64,000 nt of DNA from Anoplolepis gracilipes (taxonomy: Eukaryota; Arthropoda; Insecta; Hymenoptera; Formicidae), in assembly GCF_047496725.1 (NCBI RefSeq), contig NC_132979.1, forward strand, positions 9,713,001 to 9,777,000, given 5' to 3'. The translations under genes and the position numbers were made by a program. Positions within the stretch are counted from its first letter, which is position 1. Each line of letters begins with the position of its first letter. A model generated the notes under the pieces. It had not been told where the DNA came from. It saw nothing but the letters and a program-made list of their open reading frames with translations, and did not search any database. This document shows, one piece after another, positions 11,187 to 22,225 of the stretch.

Positions 11187-11366
11187 ATGCTCGTGTTGAA
11201 CGGATCGTAAGACGTGAGAAACAACACAATCTTTACGATGCCCGCGACAACAACAACAACATCGAGATTTGCTAATACGCAATCATCTTGCACTAAGAAA
11301 AAGAAATTGAACGCATCAAACGTTGCATTTTTACAATCTTTGGGATTCGCGGTGCGAAACATTTGA
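11187..11366 (+). pseudogene. Small basic protein between minor and major capsid genes (copy A), stop
   Basis: Homologue of the 57-aa gene at 55639-55812. Codon 8 is TAA here (AAA in copy B). The C-terminus TKKKKLNASNVAFLQSLGF is conserved. The gap to the major capsid start is only 3 bases, suggesting co-expression. Function unknown. Confidence 0.65.
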
Positions 11367-11369
11367 ACG

Positions 11370-12566
11370 ATGACTGACATTCTCAACATCATGGACGAAC
11401 CGATCTTTGACGATCGCATCGTCAAGATTGAGACTCACGCATACAACCCATTCGCCAACACAACGTTCGGACACAGTGACGAGATAAGAATACCCATACA
11501 ACAACAGGATCTGTATACATTGCCGTACGAGAGTTTCTTATACATCGAAGGAGAATTGAAGATAAACAATCTAACTGACGGATCTAATGTAGTACTGCAA
11601 AATAATTGCGTAGCATTCATGTTTGACGAGATTCGATACGAACTCAATGGCGTGGAGATTGATCACAACAGAAACGTGGGAATAATAAGTATGCTCAAAA
11701 ACTATGTAACAATATCGTCCGAAAGAAGCGTGATTATGAGAAATGCTGGCTGGAGTGATCCAACTACTGTGAATGGACACTTTAATTTTTGCGTACCGCT
11801 CTACATGTTATTGGGATTTTGCGAGGATTACAGACGCATAGTAATTAACGTTCGTCACGAGTTGATCTTAATACGATCGCGCAATGACAACAATTGTCTG
11901 GTTGGAGCTTCGGCGGTGGAGCCTGTGATCAACATATTCAAGATACAATGGCGAATGCCACATGTGCTGTTAAGGGAAATTAAGAAGCTGTCTATGCTGC
12001 GCGCTCTGGAAAGCGGACGCTACCTCAGCATGGGTTTTCGCTCGTGGGATCTGTACGAGTTTCCGCTGTTGCAGCGTACAACCAAGCATTCGTGGGCCAT
12101 TAAGACCGCGACTTAGCTGGAGAAACCACGATACGTTATCTTTGCTCTGCAGACAGGTCGGAAGAATGTTATGCTCGAGGATATGAGTAAATTCGACTGC
12201 AAATTAACAAACGTGAAACTTTATCTGAACTCGGAATGTTATCCGTACGACGACATGAATCTGGATTTCGATAAAAACAGATGGTCGATTCTATACGACA
12301 CATACGCGCGTTTCTGGAAAAACTATTACGGATACGAGTACCTCGAACCGAGCCTCACCGTCTCACTGTTTCTACTTTACGGTCCGTTTGTAATCATCGA
12401 TTGTTCTCGACAAAACGAATCGGTGAAAAATGCTACCGTAGACGTAAGAATAGAATTTGATTGTAAGGAAAATGTGCCGGCAAACACTACCGCTTATTGT
12501 CTCATTTTGCATGATCGCGTTGTCGAATACAATCCTCTAACGAACGTAGTACGTAAAATTACATGA
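11370..12566 (+). pseudogene. Major capsid protein, double jelly-roll type (copy A), one stop
   Basis: About 399 codons collinear with the open copy B gene. Conserved blocks include PFANTTFGHSDEIRIPI, YIEGELKI, FMFDEIRYEL and, near the end, NPLTNVVRKIT. One TAG at 12114-12116 (CAG in copy B) interrupts the frame, which otherwise runs through. I recognise the family as insect 'double jelly-roll-like' proteins and assign it as hexon-type capsid; the function is family knowledge. Confidence 0.85.
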
Positions 12567-12731
12567 ATCAACACGAGCAGAAACGCTCGTCTTATCAACC
12601 AACCAACGTTCGAATCTTCTGTAAACGAAATTGGAGAATCGCATACTGGATCATATAACATAAAAACTTGCGATACTCGATGATTAACGTCAGTCGTTCG
12701 TCGTCGTAGTTCTCGCTAATATCTTTTCATT

Positions 12732-13205
12732 ATGGTTGTGCCAACGTTTGTGGATCTTCAAGGATTTATTATCGATAAAAAATTTATCGTGAAAGAAATT
12801 GCGATTCTGACTCAAGGATCTGTACTGTCTCATTATATTTTTACGAGTTTTACACCATTCCGTTTGTTCACGAGGTCTGAGAGATCTCAGGTTGCATGGT
12901 TGGTTGGAAAACATCACAATCTGCAATGGGAAGATGGAAACGTTCCATATTACATGGCTAAACGTTTAATCACTGAGGCTGTGACGTTGAAAGATGCATC
13001 GTCTCGAGTGTATGTCAAAGGACATGAAAAACGAGAATGGTTGACAAATTTACTGGAAGACAATGCGAGAATCGGTCTTATTATCGAGACATTGGATAAC
13101 GACTATGATGACGTTCCTGCTTTAGATAAATTAGATGCTACTCTGCGTTGCGATAGACATGTACGAAATTGCGCTTTACAAAATGTATTTAAAATATTCA
13201 ATTGA
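12732..13205 (+). CDS. Conserved Maverick/insect protein, possibly RNase H-like (copy A)
   Basis: 157 codons, open, starting at the ATG in the same place as copy B (57107). Conserved features: VDLQGF near the N-terminus, NHH-LQWEDG in the middle, VKGHEKREWL, and CDRHVRNCALQNVFKIF near the end. It stops earlier than copy B because TGG has become TGA after FKIFN, losing about 15 residues. The spacing of Asp and the late H..C block hint at a degenerate RNase H-like exonuclease fold; this is a guess. It is the last recognisable gene of copy A. Confidence 0.6.
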   Translation: MVVPTFVDLQGFIIDKKFIVKEIAILTQGSVLSHYIFTSFTPFRLFTRSERSQVAWLVGKHHNLQWEDGNVPYYMAKRLITEAVTLKDASSRVYVKGHEKREWLTNLLEDNARIGLIIETLDNDYDDVPALDKLDATLRCDRHVRNCALQNVFKIFN

Positions 13206-13636
13206 TGGTCGAATTATCATCATGAAGGTTCAATCAACCCATATTTACATTAAAAACTAAAGTTCAAGTATTATTTTCTATATTCTGTAATTATATTTTT
13301 TTAATTTTAAATAAATTTGGAATTTTTATACATTTATATTTCTTTTACTGTCACCTTCTTTCCTTACCATCATGCTCTCTCCTTTCCTTACACATCATAC
13401 TCTCCCTGTCCTACGTCTATAGCGCTATCCTTTTCTCACCATGCGCGCTCTCCTTCCTCTCTATTCTTTCTCTCACCATGTGCGCTGTTCTTCCTCTCTA
13501 TTCTTTCTCTCGCACCCATATCTCCTTTTCCTACCATCATGCTCTTCTTTTCTTATCGTCATGCACTCCTTGTCCTACACATACAGCACCTTCATTCTTA
13601 CACCACATCGTACTATAGAACGCCTGATTATATTTA
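13206..13636. repeat. AT-rich spacer and CT-rich repeat at the broken end of copy A
   Basis: After a short AT-rich stretch, 13345-13625 is pyrimidine-rich with units such as CTCTCCTTCCTCTCTATTC and CTTGTCCTACACATACAGC. The family is the same as at 10120-10330 and 16255-16665. No gene is seen. Confidence 0.7.
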
Positions 13637-13942
13637 TTATTTATATTTATAGTCAAATATACATGATAATGCCCACCCACTATGCGAAACGTTATTCTTT
13701 AGCGCAAACATTCGTACTGTCGGCGCGTTATTCTTTAGCGCAAACATCCGTACTGTCGACGTTCTGTTTATGTTATCATTTAACCAAAATATTATCTCTC
13801 GCTTTGTCGTATACATTTGTAACCGAATATTTAAATCGATTTCATCATACGACAGCCGCACACACGGTGCTATAACTTTTGAATAGTTTAGTACCGCATA
13901 AACTACAACGCCTTCGGTAGTGCCATGAATTCTGTAGTGCAA
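13637..13942 (-). pseudogene. Inverted Maverick polymerase N-terminal fragment
   Basis: On the minus strand the end of this frame reads SGWALSCIFDYKYK. The DNA from AGTGGGTGGGCATTATC through the following 40 bases matches the start of the copy A polymerase region (about 105-165) with few differences, in opposite orientation. Upstream residues (YAVLNYSKVIAP) loosely resemble the copy B N-terminal domain (TGAVINYNHIEP). A 36-bp tandem duplication (13691-13762) repeats TVRMFALKN. It is probably a remnant of a third, more diverged Maverick. Confidence 0.6.
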
Positions 13943-14950
13943 TTTTTACAAAATCGTGAAATTGGTTTACCAAAGACTTATACAAGATCGATAAAACTGT
14001 TTTTCGAGATCCGTGACGATATAGATTTTTTATGTGATGTGGTCAATGAAAATACTGATATAGAACTTATGCAATTTGAAGATCCTGTTGTTGCGGAAAT
14101 AAAGTATCTTCAAAAAGAGAGGCTGCTACAGATAAAAAGAGAAAGAAGGATAGACTTTTTAGAAGAAAGAAGAAAGTGACTTGTACATAACTCATTTAAT
14201 ACACACACATGTGTTGAAAAAAACTGAAAAAGGCTCAAAGGATCTTTTGTCTATCGACCTCGCTGCTATACATCCCCAATTTTTCTTTCCCGAGACGTTG
14301 GCTAACTCCGTTAGAACTTTCATCAAGACTGTGAACGACTAAAGTGTGCAAGTTTTAAGGATGCCACACCACGAGATGTGTTCGTTAGTGGATATAATTT
14401 TTACTCAAAACTGGCGTTATTTGGTAAGGACGATGAGGGACCTCGCACATGAATTAATAGAGTTGTGCTAAATATAGTAACATTTAAAAACGTAAGTATT
14501 TACTTTTTTTAATAATATTGGTACTAATAGCGTTACTAATAGTACTAATAATAATGTTTTTTTACAGTACGAGTCACAGGCTGATATAAAAATTAAGGGA
14601 TTTGTAAATATTTACAAATTAAAAGGATGTTCCGGCGCCACGAGAGAGAGTTATACGCATGGGTGCGTGATGATCTTTGGGGTGACATTCCCAAGAACCG
14701 GAAGTGTGAGGAGGTGACTCCTTAGTTTAACGAGGATCGTTTTTGTTTGCGGAAACTCTTTGGTGAGCTTCCGTATGAGGTGTGGGAGACAGAGGAACTG
14801 TGGCTCCGCGAAACTCTGAAGGAGGACTCCAGGTCGTCAGATGAGAGAGACTCCGAATAGATTGTGAGTATTTATAATTTTTATCATTTTAGAAAATATC
14901 TTTAAAGTACTAATAAAAATGTTCATTTCTGTTACAGGCGCAGCTATGAC
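13925..14950 (+). pseudogene. Unrecognised decayed spliced gene
   Basis: An 84-codon open frame (13925-14179) ends in a charged helix (ERRIDFLEERRK). Its start, MNSVVQFLQNREIGLPKT, weakly resembles the copy B right-end gene at 59796-59500 (LNAVVEFQRNRELDI). Downstream are two intron-like stretches with GTAAGT/GTGAGT donors and T-rich AG acceptors (about 14489-14567 and 14863-14938). Coding-looking pieces between them, such as SGYNFYSKLALFGKDDEG and LFGELPYEVWETEELWLRE, are broken by stops. I do not recognise the family. Confidence 0.35.
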
Positions 14951-15109
14951 GAGTTCCCCTGGCGCCTCGCCCCTACAGATTTTTAATTTTTTAAATTTTC
15001 TACTACAATTTCAATTCTTTTTTAAATTTTAAAACACACATACACACACTTTATATGTATACACATACACACTTTTTAAATAAAAATTTATGTTAAACTC
15101 ATTTATATA

Positions 15110-16052
15110 CAGGGTGTCCCAGAACAACTTTCCGTCCGTAAAATGACGTATTTCTGACACAATTCTAAGACAATTTTTCCTTTACCAAAATTTGATTTGA
15201 AGCGTAGTTTTTGTGTTATAAGCAAAATTAGTTAGCAAATCACGCGTCGAGTATAGAAGGCAGGCAGAAGCGGCGCGGCACACCGCGAGCGCGGGCGCAG
15301 TTGACCGTCCGACGGGTGATTACCGCCGCATGAGTCGCTAACTATTTTATCTTATAGCATAAAATTATGTTTTAAATAAAATTTTGATAAAGAAGAAAAT
15401 GTCTTATAATTACGTCAGGAATAAGTGTTCCTTAAAATAACGTTGGACGCTGCGATCAGCTGATTGCTACACGCGATGTGTCTCTCAGCTGAGCCGGAAA
15501 ATCAATATATCGATCAGTCTGAAGTCGTTGACGACAATGTCGATGACAATCGAAGGAGCGTCGCCGTCGCGGAGGCGGTTATTTCTCTCTCTCTCTTTCT
15601 TTTACTCACTCTGTCCCTTCTTTTTATGCACACATTCAGACATACACACATCGCGTGTAGCAATCAGCTGATCGCAGCGTCCGACGGCCGGCAATCCGGA
15701 AGAACTTTTGGTCATTAAAGTAATGTTATTTTAAGGAACACGTATTTCTGACATAATTATAAGACATTTTCTTCTTTACCAAAATTTTATTTAAAGCATA
15801 ACTTTATGCTATAAGATAAAATAGTTAGCAACTCATGCGGCGGTAATGACCCGTCGGACGGTCAGCTGCGCCCGCGCTCGCGGTGTGCCGTGCCGCTCCT
15901 GCCTACCTTCTATACTCGACGCGTGATTTGCTAACTATTTTTGCTTATAACACAAAAACTACGCTTCAAATCAAATTTTGGTAAGGAAAAATTGTTTTAG
16001 AATTGTGTCAGAAATACGTCATTTTACGGACGGAAGGTTGTTCTGGGAGACC

Positions 16053-16055
<3 letters not shown>
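15110..16055. mobile_element. Long palindromic MITE (fold-back) with TA target site
   Basis: The first about 350 bp (from CAGGGTGTCCCAGAACAAC) recur inverted at the right (to GGGAGACCCTG). The arms contain a GC-rich block (GCGGCACACCGCGAGCGCGGG). The centre (15430-15720) is partly inverted too, plus unique sequence. It is flanked by TA on both sides and ends abut a TA microsatellite on the right. TA target and CAGGGTGTCC tips suggest a Tc1/mariner-type non-autonomous element (inference). An 84-codon frame inside is not conserved-looking. Confidence 0.85.

Positions 16056-16107
<52 letters not shown>
16056..16107. repeat. (TA)n microsatellite
   Basis: About 26 uninterrupted TA units directly next to the MITE's right end. 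Confidence 0.95.
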
Positions 16108-16108
<1 letters not shown>

Positions 16109-16665
16109 CTTATTTGCGCCTTCTTCATCTATCCCATCCTTCTTCCTCTTATTATTAATATTAGATATAATTAGATAATAAGATATATAATAAAATAACA
16201 TTTAACATTATAAAAAAAACTTAACATACAAAAATTATCTTTTTCTCGCGTACGCCTTAGCCTCCGCTATCCTCCTTCCTCTCTATTCTTTCTCTCGCAC
16301 CCCATAACACGCTCTCCTTCTCGCTATCCTCCTTTCTCTCTATTCTTTCTCTCGCACCCATATCTCCTTTTCCTACCATCATGCTCTCCTTTTCCTACCA
16401 TCATGCTCTCCTTTTCTTACCATCATACTCTCCTTTTTCCGATCATCATGCACTCCTTGTCATACACATACAGCGCTTTCCTTCTCACACCACGTCATAC
16501 TCTCCTTGTCCTACGCTATATAGAACGCCTATAGCACCGTCTCCCTCTAACGCGTTGCGAACGCCTATAACACCGTCTCCCTCTAACGCGTTGCGAACGC
16601 CTATAGCACCTTCTCCCTCTACTACGTTGCGAACGTCTTCCTCTACCGCGTTGCGAACGTAATTA
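16108..16665. repeat. AT-rich plus CT-rich repeat, third dispersed copy
   Basis: Begins with CTTCATCTATCCCATCCTTCTTCC, which occurs inverted near 59110-59145 inside Maverick B. After an AT-rich part it passes into CT-rich units shared with 10120-10330 and 13345-13625. The end (16520-16660) has four to five units of about 33-36 bp containing CTCTAACGCGTTGCGAACGC. Confidence 0.75.
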
Positions 16666-17151
16666 TTTATTGCAAATATACATTATGGATAAATAGTGGG
16701 GTGATTATTTTATCTATAACAGTTGACATTCCTCTCTCTCACCATCAGACCTCCGCAGTCAGTCGGAGAGGACACTCTCTCCACGTGCGGAACCATATGT
16801 ATGCCCCCCCTTAATCAGGGGGGTTTTAGTACCACCCTTCCCCCTCAATCTGGGGGGACATTTGGTACTCGCCTTCCCCCTCAATCTGGGGGGACATTTG
16901 GTACCCCCCTTCCCACTCATATCAGTACCGGGGGCTGAAGTAATCAGTTCCTCGCTTACCTCACCCCCCGCTCAGATCCCTGTATTAGAACTCTCTTATT
17001 ATATCTTAATTAAGATCATATATTATAGAATCATAAACTGACGTAGAATTACAAAAATTTTAAATAATCACATAGATTCTGTGCATGCGTGTGCGATATA
17101 CGATTAAAATAATGTTTTATAATTAGCGAATAATACGCTTTTTTTTCCAGA
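16666..17151 (+). repeat. Intergenic stretch with G/C-run mini-repeat
   Basis: 16836-16925 holds about 2.5 copies of a 40-bp unit around CCCCCTCAATCTGGGGGGAC. Each unit can fold because the C run pairs with the G run. The remainder is AT-rich with no gene. 17120-17151 is a T-rich splice-acceptor tract for the following pseudogene. Confidence 0.6.
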
Positions 17152-20093
17152 TATTTTTATTGGGTAGAAATTGTTGATTTTGCATTTAATCGTAAAGCAA
17201 TGCAATCGGATTTTAATGGAAAAAATATAAAACCTTTTTTTAAGAATAATTCATGTTCCTGTGCATACAAAAAGCAATTGAAAAACGTTATCTCCATTCA
17301 GGTTGATTACACGAATATTGACAAACCATTAATGTACTAGATATGTAAAGAATCGAAAAATTACTTAATTGCAACAGACATATATGTTGTAGTTGCAACC
17401 TGATTTTAACGGTTCAAAACAATAAAATGTCTTTTTCATATTTAACAATTGACAAGATAAACCTTTACTTGTACACTAGTATCAATAAAACAATCTACAT
17501 TTTAGAAAAAAAGTATGCACTTCTGGAAAACAAAGAAAATACATTAAAATATGCTCAAAAAGTTAATATTTCAGATGATTATATAAGTGAAATCATAGCT
17601 ATGAGTAATTCTGTACAACTATATAAAACACAAGGTAAAATAAATGAATGCTTTATGATATCATGTATTTATTTTGTAGAAATGTTTTCATAAATTTTTG
17701 AAATTAAAAATTTCAGTAAAAACTTTTAAGTAAAAATATCTATGTAATACAAAATCTTTTAATTACTTTGTTTAATTTGTTCCAATGCGTTTTATGCTTG
17801 CTCATTTTTGCAAGTTAAATTGATATTAATAATTATGTAATTACCTTTGACAATTAAAGCTTTCCCAATTGATACAAAATTATGCTATGGATAAATCCTG
17901 AGCTGGCACATGTTCCTGATTTAATAGGTACATGAAACTTTATAGTCTCGATAAGTAAGCATTCCTGGCGCACTTAAAACATTCGCTTTATTATATAATA
18001 ACACAATATACAAGTTTTGCTCCTAGGACCTGTATTAGTTAAATTGAGAACCTGTGCGAGCAAAGATTTATAGAAAAGATGTGTATAGATTGGAAAGTTT
18101 AATTGTCAAAAATAATTACAAAATGACTAATCAGACTGATATAAACGAAGATTGGAATTTATATTATAACGGAACAAAAAATTACTATTAGATAACTACA
18201 AAACAAATAAATCAGAAATATCAATTTTGTGTAAGAACTGAAAACAAAAGCTTTGAAGAATCTATTGTAGGAAGTAAATCAAGCGAAATCATTGATTTAA
18301 CAGAATCTATCGGAATATCTGTTACGCAATATCATCTAAAAATTACATTAACAGTCGCTGGTCTTGTCATTGCTGTAATTTGTATTTGCTGCTTGTATTA
18401 TTGTAAGTACATTTGATATAAATTTCGGACTTTAATTGCAAATTATTTTAGATTTATACATGTATAGAGAGTTCTGTTAAAATTAGTTTACTTGTTGAAA
18501 ATTATTTTAAGTTTTTAATACATAAAATTAATAATGAGTATATCATAACGTTATCTAACAGCATACCGAAAATGGAAAGAAAGTAATAATGAACAAGTTT
18601 CGCCTTCAACAATGAATGATATCGAATTAGCAACTTTAGACGAAATACCTCAATCCGGGAATGTCCAATCTAATGCGATGTACGCTTCTAGATTGCAATT
18701 GATTCGAAACAAACTTACATTAACCATAGTCGAAAAAAAAAAAACAAATTACTCTAACAAAGCTTGTAGGTAGTGGTGCGTTTGGAAAGGTAAAAAAATA
18801 ATTTTTTATGGCTTAAATGTATTCTTGAAAACTTTTGTTAATTTTTTAATCAGAAAATTTTGAAATTAAGACTTAATTATTTATTATTTTTTAATAAAGA
18901 GAATTTCTAAGTTCAATTTTTTTGTAAGCAGTTTAATAATTTAAATTTATTTCTAACGTGTATTTTATCAACTTGTGTTGACTATAAAATATCTTGCAGG
19001 TTTTTCAAGGAACTGTTAAGGATTTAAAAGAGCCGGGCCCAATGCCTGTCGCTATAAAGATGCTACGCAGCTATGCTTCCTCGCAACAGATAACGGAATT
19101 TTTGCGAGAAGCTAAGTTTATGAGTCATTTTCGCCACACGTATGTTCTAAGATTGTTGAGCATCTGTATAGACGGGGATTCACCATGGCTCATATTAGAA
19201 TTAATGGAAGTTGATTTACTGACATATTTGAGAGAGAGTAGGACATTCCAACCATCAAATTCACAGGCTTTGCGACTGCAAGACTTATTTGTCATGTGCG
19301 AAGATGTTATGTGAGGTTGTTGCTTTTTAGAAAAACTACACTTTGTGCATAGAGATCTCGTTTGTCGAAATTGCTTAATATCCTCGAGAAACCGTGAAAA
19401 TCGTATTGTGAAAATCGGTGACTTCGGATTAGCTAGAGATATTTACAAAGATCAGTATTACCGCAAAGTAAATATACAATTATTTAATATACATTATTTA
19501 ATAAATAAAGTAATACACTTATAGACACGTAAGAGAAAATAAAACTTTGTTTTCTATTTTTACATTGTAATAATATTATACATTTGTAAATTGATTTGAA
19601 AAAAAACCATTTTTATTAGTATAGTATATGTAGAGAAAATGACTTAACTTTAACTGCACATATTTCTAGTTTTAAAAATATGTGAATGCTTTTGGCAAAA
19701 GAGATACTGCGCTAAAATTATGTTTTAGAGAGGAGGAGGTTTACTTCCTGTTCGCTGGATGGCACCAGAATCTTTAGTGGACGGAATATTTACTTCACAA
19801 AGCGATGTTTGGGCATTCGGAGTGCTAATGTGGGAAATTATGTCATTAGGTGAGCAGCCTTATCCCGCCAAAAGTAATGACCAAGTATTAGAGTATGTGC
19901 GCTCGGGAGGCAAATTGCCGAAACCTCTCAACTGTCCACCGACATTGTACGAATTGATGCAGCATTGTTGAAATGTGGCGAATGATAGACCAAACTTTGT
20001 GTTTTGTCTCAATAATATTGTGTCTTTGAGAAACAGCACAAAAGATGCGACACTTAGCTCAGTTGATGTTATCAGAAATGGAGAAATAAATTA
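17152..20093 (+). pseudogene. sev-like: Sevenless/ROS-family receptor tyrosine kinase, decayed
   Basis: Family role: photoreceptor-specifying receptor kinase. Pieces in order: extracellular beta-propeller-like segments (17152-17690; YWVEIVDF, SDFNGKNIKPFF, LTIDKINLY); a fibronectin-like end plus transmembrane helix (18080-18411; LTVAGLVIAVICICCLYY) with a GTAAGT donor; a juxtamembrane exon with SNAMYASRLQL and the Gly loop LVGSGAFGK; a kinase core exon (about 19000-19470) with VAIK, HRDL, DFGLARDIYKDQYYRK; and a last exon (19729 on) with LLPVRWMAPESL and SDVWAFGVLMWE. Damage: TAG at 17338, TAG near 18188, frame slip in an A run near 18740, TGA at 19312, TGA at 19969. Catalytic residues are still readable, so decay is fairly recent. 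Most extracellular exons are missing. Confidence 0.85.
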
Positions 20094-20329
20094 AATTGTA
20101 ATTCTTTTATCTGCATATCATTACATAGTGGAATAAATATATTCAAATTGATTATATAGATTAAAGATAGAAGATTGCAAAATAATAAAAATATTGTTTT
20201 TACTTTTGTTATATTCTATAATACATTTACCATTATATTAAATTATTTGTTTTATTAATTACAATGTGATTATATTAATCGGATATAATCGATTGTAATA
20301 TAAGGTTAATATATACAGTGCAAAGATTG

Positions 20330-20920
20330 CAGGGTAAACTCGGATAAGATGGCCATAGTTTTTTAAAATGCAAAAAACATACATTTATTTATGTTATTTT
20401 TCAATAGTGTTTGACATATTATCTTCACTGAAGCTTATATTACGTAATATCATCGAAATTAAAAGGAAAATATTTAATAGAAATTTTATCAAAATAGTAC
20501 AACATAAGCATTGGCTATCTTACCCAACTTTTAAGGAAAAGATGACCATAGTGACGGAAAGATGACCATATAATATTTATAAAAAAATAGTGAAAACAAA
20601 AATAAAAATTATAGGTCATATAACAATTTGCATATCCTTATAATATGTCTAACGTCGATTACAATAGTTTAACTGTAATTTATTCAATGTTGTAACAGTT
20701 TTTAGTGGACAAAAGAAAAACTTTGCAAGTAGTCAAAAGTAAAAATATGATATAAGATTCACAATATCGTTATTTCGAATAATGTATGCACATAAACTAC
20801 TGTAAATATCGATTTTCTTTGATAATGACTAAAAAAGCGCACTATGTAGCGATTATTGAAAAAATTACAGCCTATGGCCATCTTTTCCGTATGGCCATCA
20901 TATCCTAGTTTGCCTTACAA
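20330..20920. mobile_element. Small DNA transposon remnant with imperfect terminal inverted repeats
   Basis: Left tip GGGTAAACTCGGATAAGATGGCCATA and right tip (inverted) ending TATCCTAGTTTGCCTTA share the core GGCCATA with several mismatches. Internal copies of AAGATGACCATA are present. No transposase remains. A pogo/Tc1-type MITE is a guess. Confidence 0.5.
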
Positions 20921-21895
20921 AAATGCTTTTTTGTTAGATGATTTTATATTTTCACTTCGAGAGGATAGGGTTCCTATTTAAAAGCTCGTAGTACTACTTA
21001 TGGGCACTTATAGAGTACACAGAGAAAAATTTTATATTAATTTTTAGTATAATTTTAAATCATATTTTACTATTTTTTGTATTATTGGTAGATTGTTAGT
21101 GGATCATCATGACTTTATAAAATATTTTATAATACATAATATATTATATATTATATATTTATAATATATTATATATTTATACATAATATTTTATAATACA
21201 TTTACCGAACATATCATTTATCATAGTAAAAATTCGTATGCAAAGTTGTAAAATGTTATATTACTAAACTTCAATTTTTACAATTGATGAAGATTGTAAA
21301 CCGAATACTTATGTTTTCTTTTTTTTACTTTCTTTACAGTACTTTCTGTTATTCATGATATTTTTTTTTATTCACAATACTTCTTTTACGAATCTAATGA
21401 TAAAGAAAGCTTTGAGCCAAAGAGGTGCTGAAATGTGCAGATCTTGTCGAGTAACAATTAAACGCACAACCGAAGCTAAAAGTATACACACAAACCCGTC
21501 GTAAATTTATTGTCAATCAAAAAAAAATTTATCACATAAAACGTTTTGCGTATCACATGTCTGGTTCTCGATTGTATGCGTCAGCATCTTATTTTTTTCC
21601 ATCCTTCATCATAAAGAAAATACGTCCACAATCGAAAACTATGTATATGTATGTGCCACATATATGTGTATGCAGTTGTGTTTCTACATTTTCTCTATTT
21701 TAATTTTAATTTTAAATTTTGTTTAAATCCAATTTTAAATAATTTTAATTTTAAATTTGTCGGAAACTACACATTTCCGCAACTTGTAGTTTCAATTAGA
21801 TTCAATTGGTATAACATACTTTTAAAATTTCATCAAAATCGGAGTAGTATAATAAAGTCTCACCAAAAATTAAAAAAAAAATAGAGTATGATAAA
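20921..21895. other. AT-rich intergenic sequence
   Basis: Contains nested ATATTATATA runs (21130-21200) and repeats of TAATTTTAA (21700-21770). No coding frame, RNA gene or clear element was seen. Confidence 0.6.
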
Positions 21896-22182
21896 GTAGA
21901 TAGATAGATAAATAGATAATTTATTTTGAATCCCCTTGGGGTTTTCAACTCTTACATGGTGCTTTCCCGGGGACCACCAACCCCTTACAATCTCCCTCCT
22001 TTCTCATTCACATACCTATTTACAAATATACAAAATTACAAATCCAAAATTTTACCCTTGTCCTTTTCTCTGTATCCCCGTTACTTTCTCACCTCTTGCT
22101 ATCTATCCTTATCCCCCTCTCCGCGAACCTGGCCATATACGACCTTACAAAATTGTTCCCCACTCCCTCCCTCACGACCCAT

Positions 22183-22225
<43 letters not shown>

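Larger units (their letters stand above)
1..13260 (+). mobile_element. Maverick/Polinton (adintovirus-like) element, copy A, incomplete
   Basis: Gene content and order match copy B at 44878-60894 gene for gene: polymerase, integrase on the opposite strand, ATPase, PLA2-like protein, protease, minor and major capsid proteins, conserved unknown. The left end lies outside the window. On the right, homology stops shortly after the conserved unknown gene, where a pyrimidine-rich repeat starts; no terminal inverted repeat like that of copy B is seen. Almost every gene carries a stop, frameshift or deletion. A solo LTR (3300-5058) and a 0.46-kb repeat insertion (about 9868-10330) have landed in it. 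It is an old, dead endogenous copy. The right boundary is approximate. Confidence 0.93.

Noticed and set aside
15464..15718. 84-codon frame in the centre of the palindromic MITE
   Set aside because: No recognisable family, and part of it reads through a CT repeat. Probably chance.
16381..16662. Frames over CT-rich repeats with NALRTPIAPSPS units
   Set aside because: The protein repeat mirrors a DNA tandem repeat; similar repeats elsewhere are not in the same frame.
20368..20565. 65-codon frame inside the small transposon remnant
   Set aside because: AT-rich chance frame containing the element's internal repeats.
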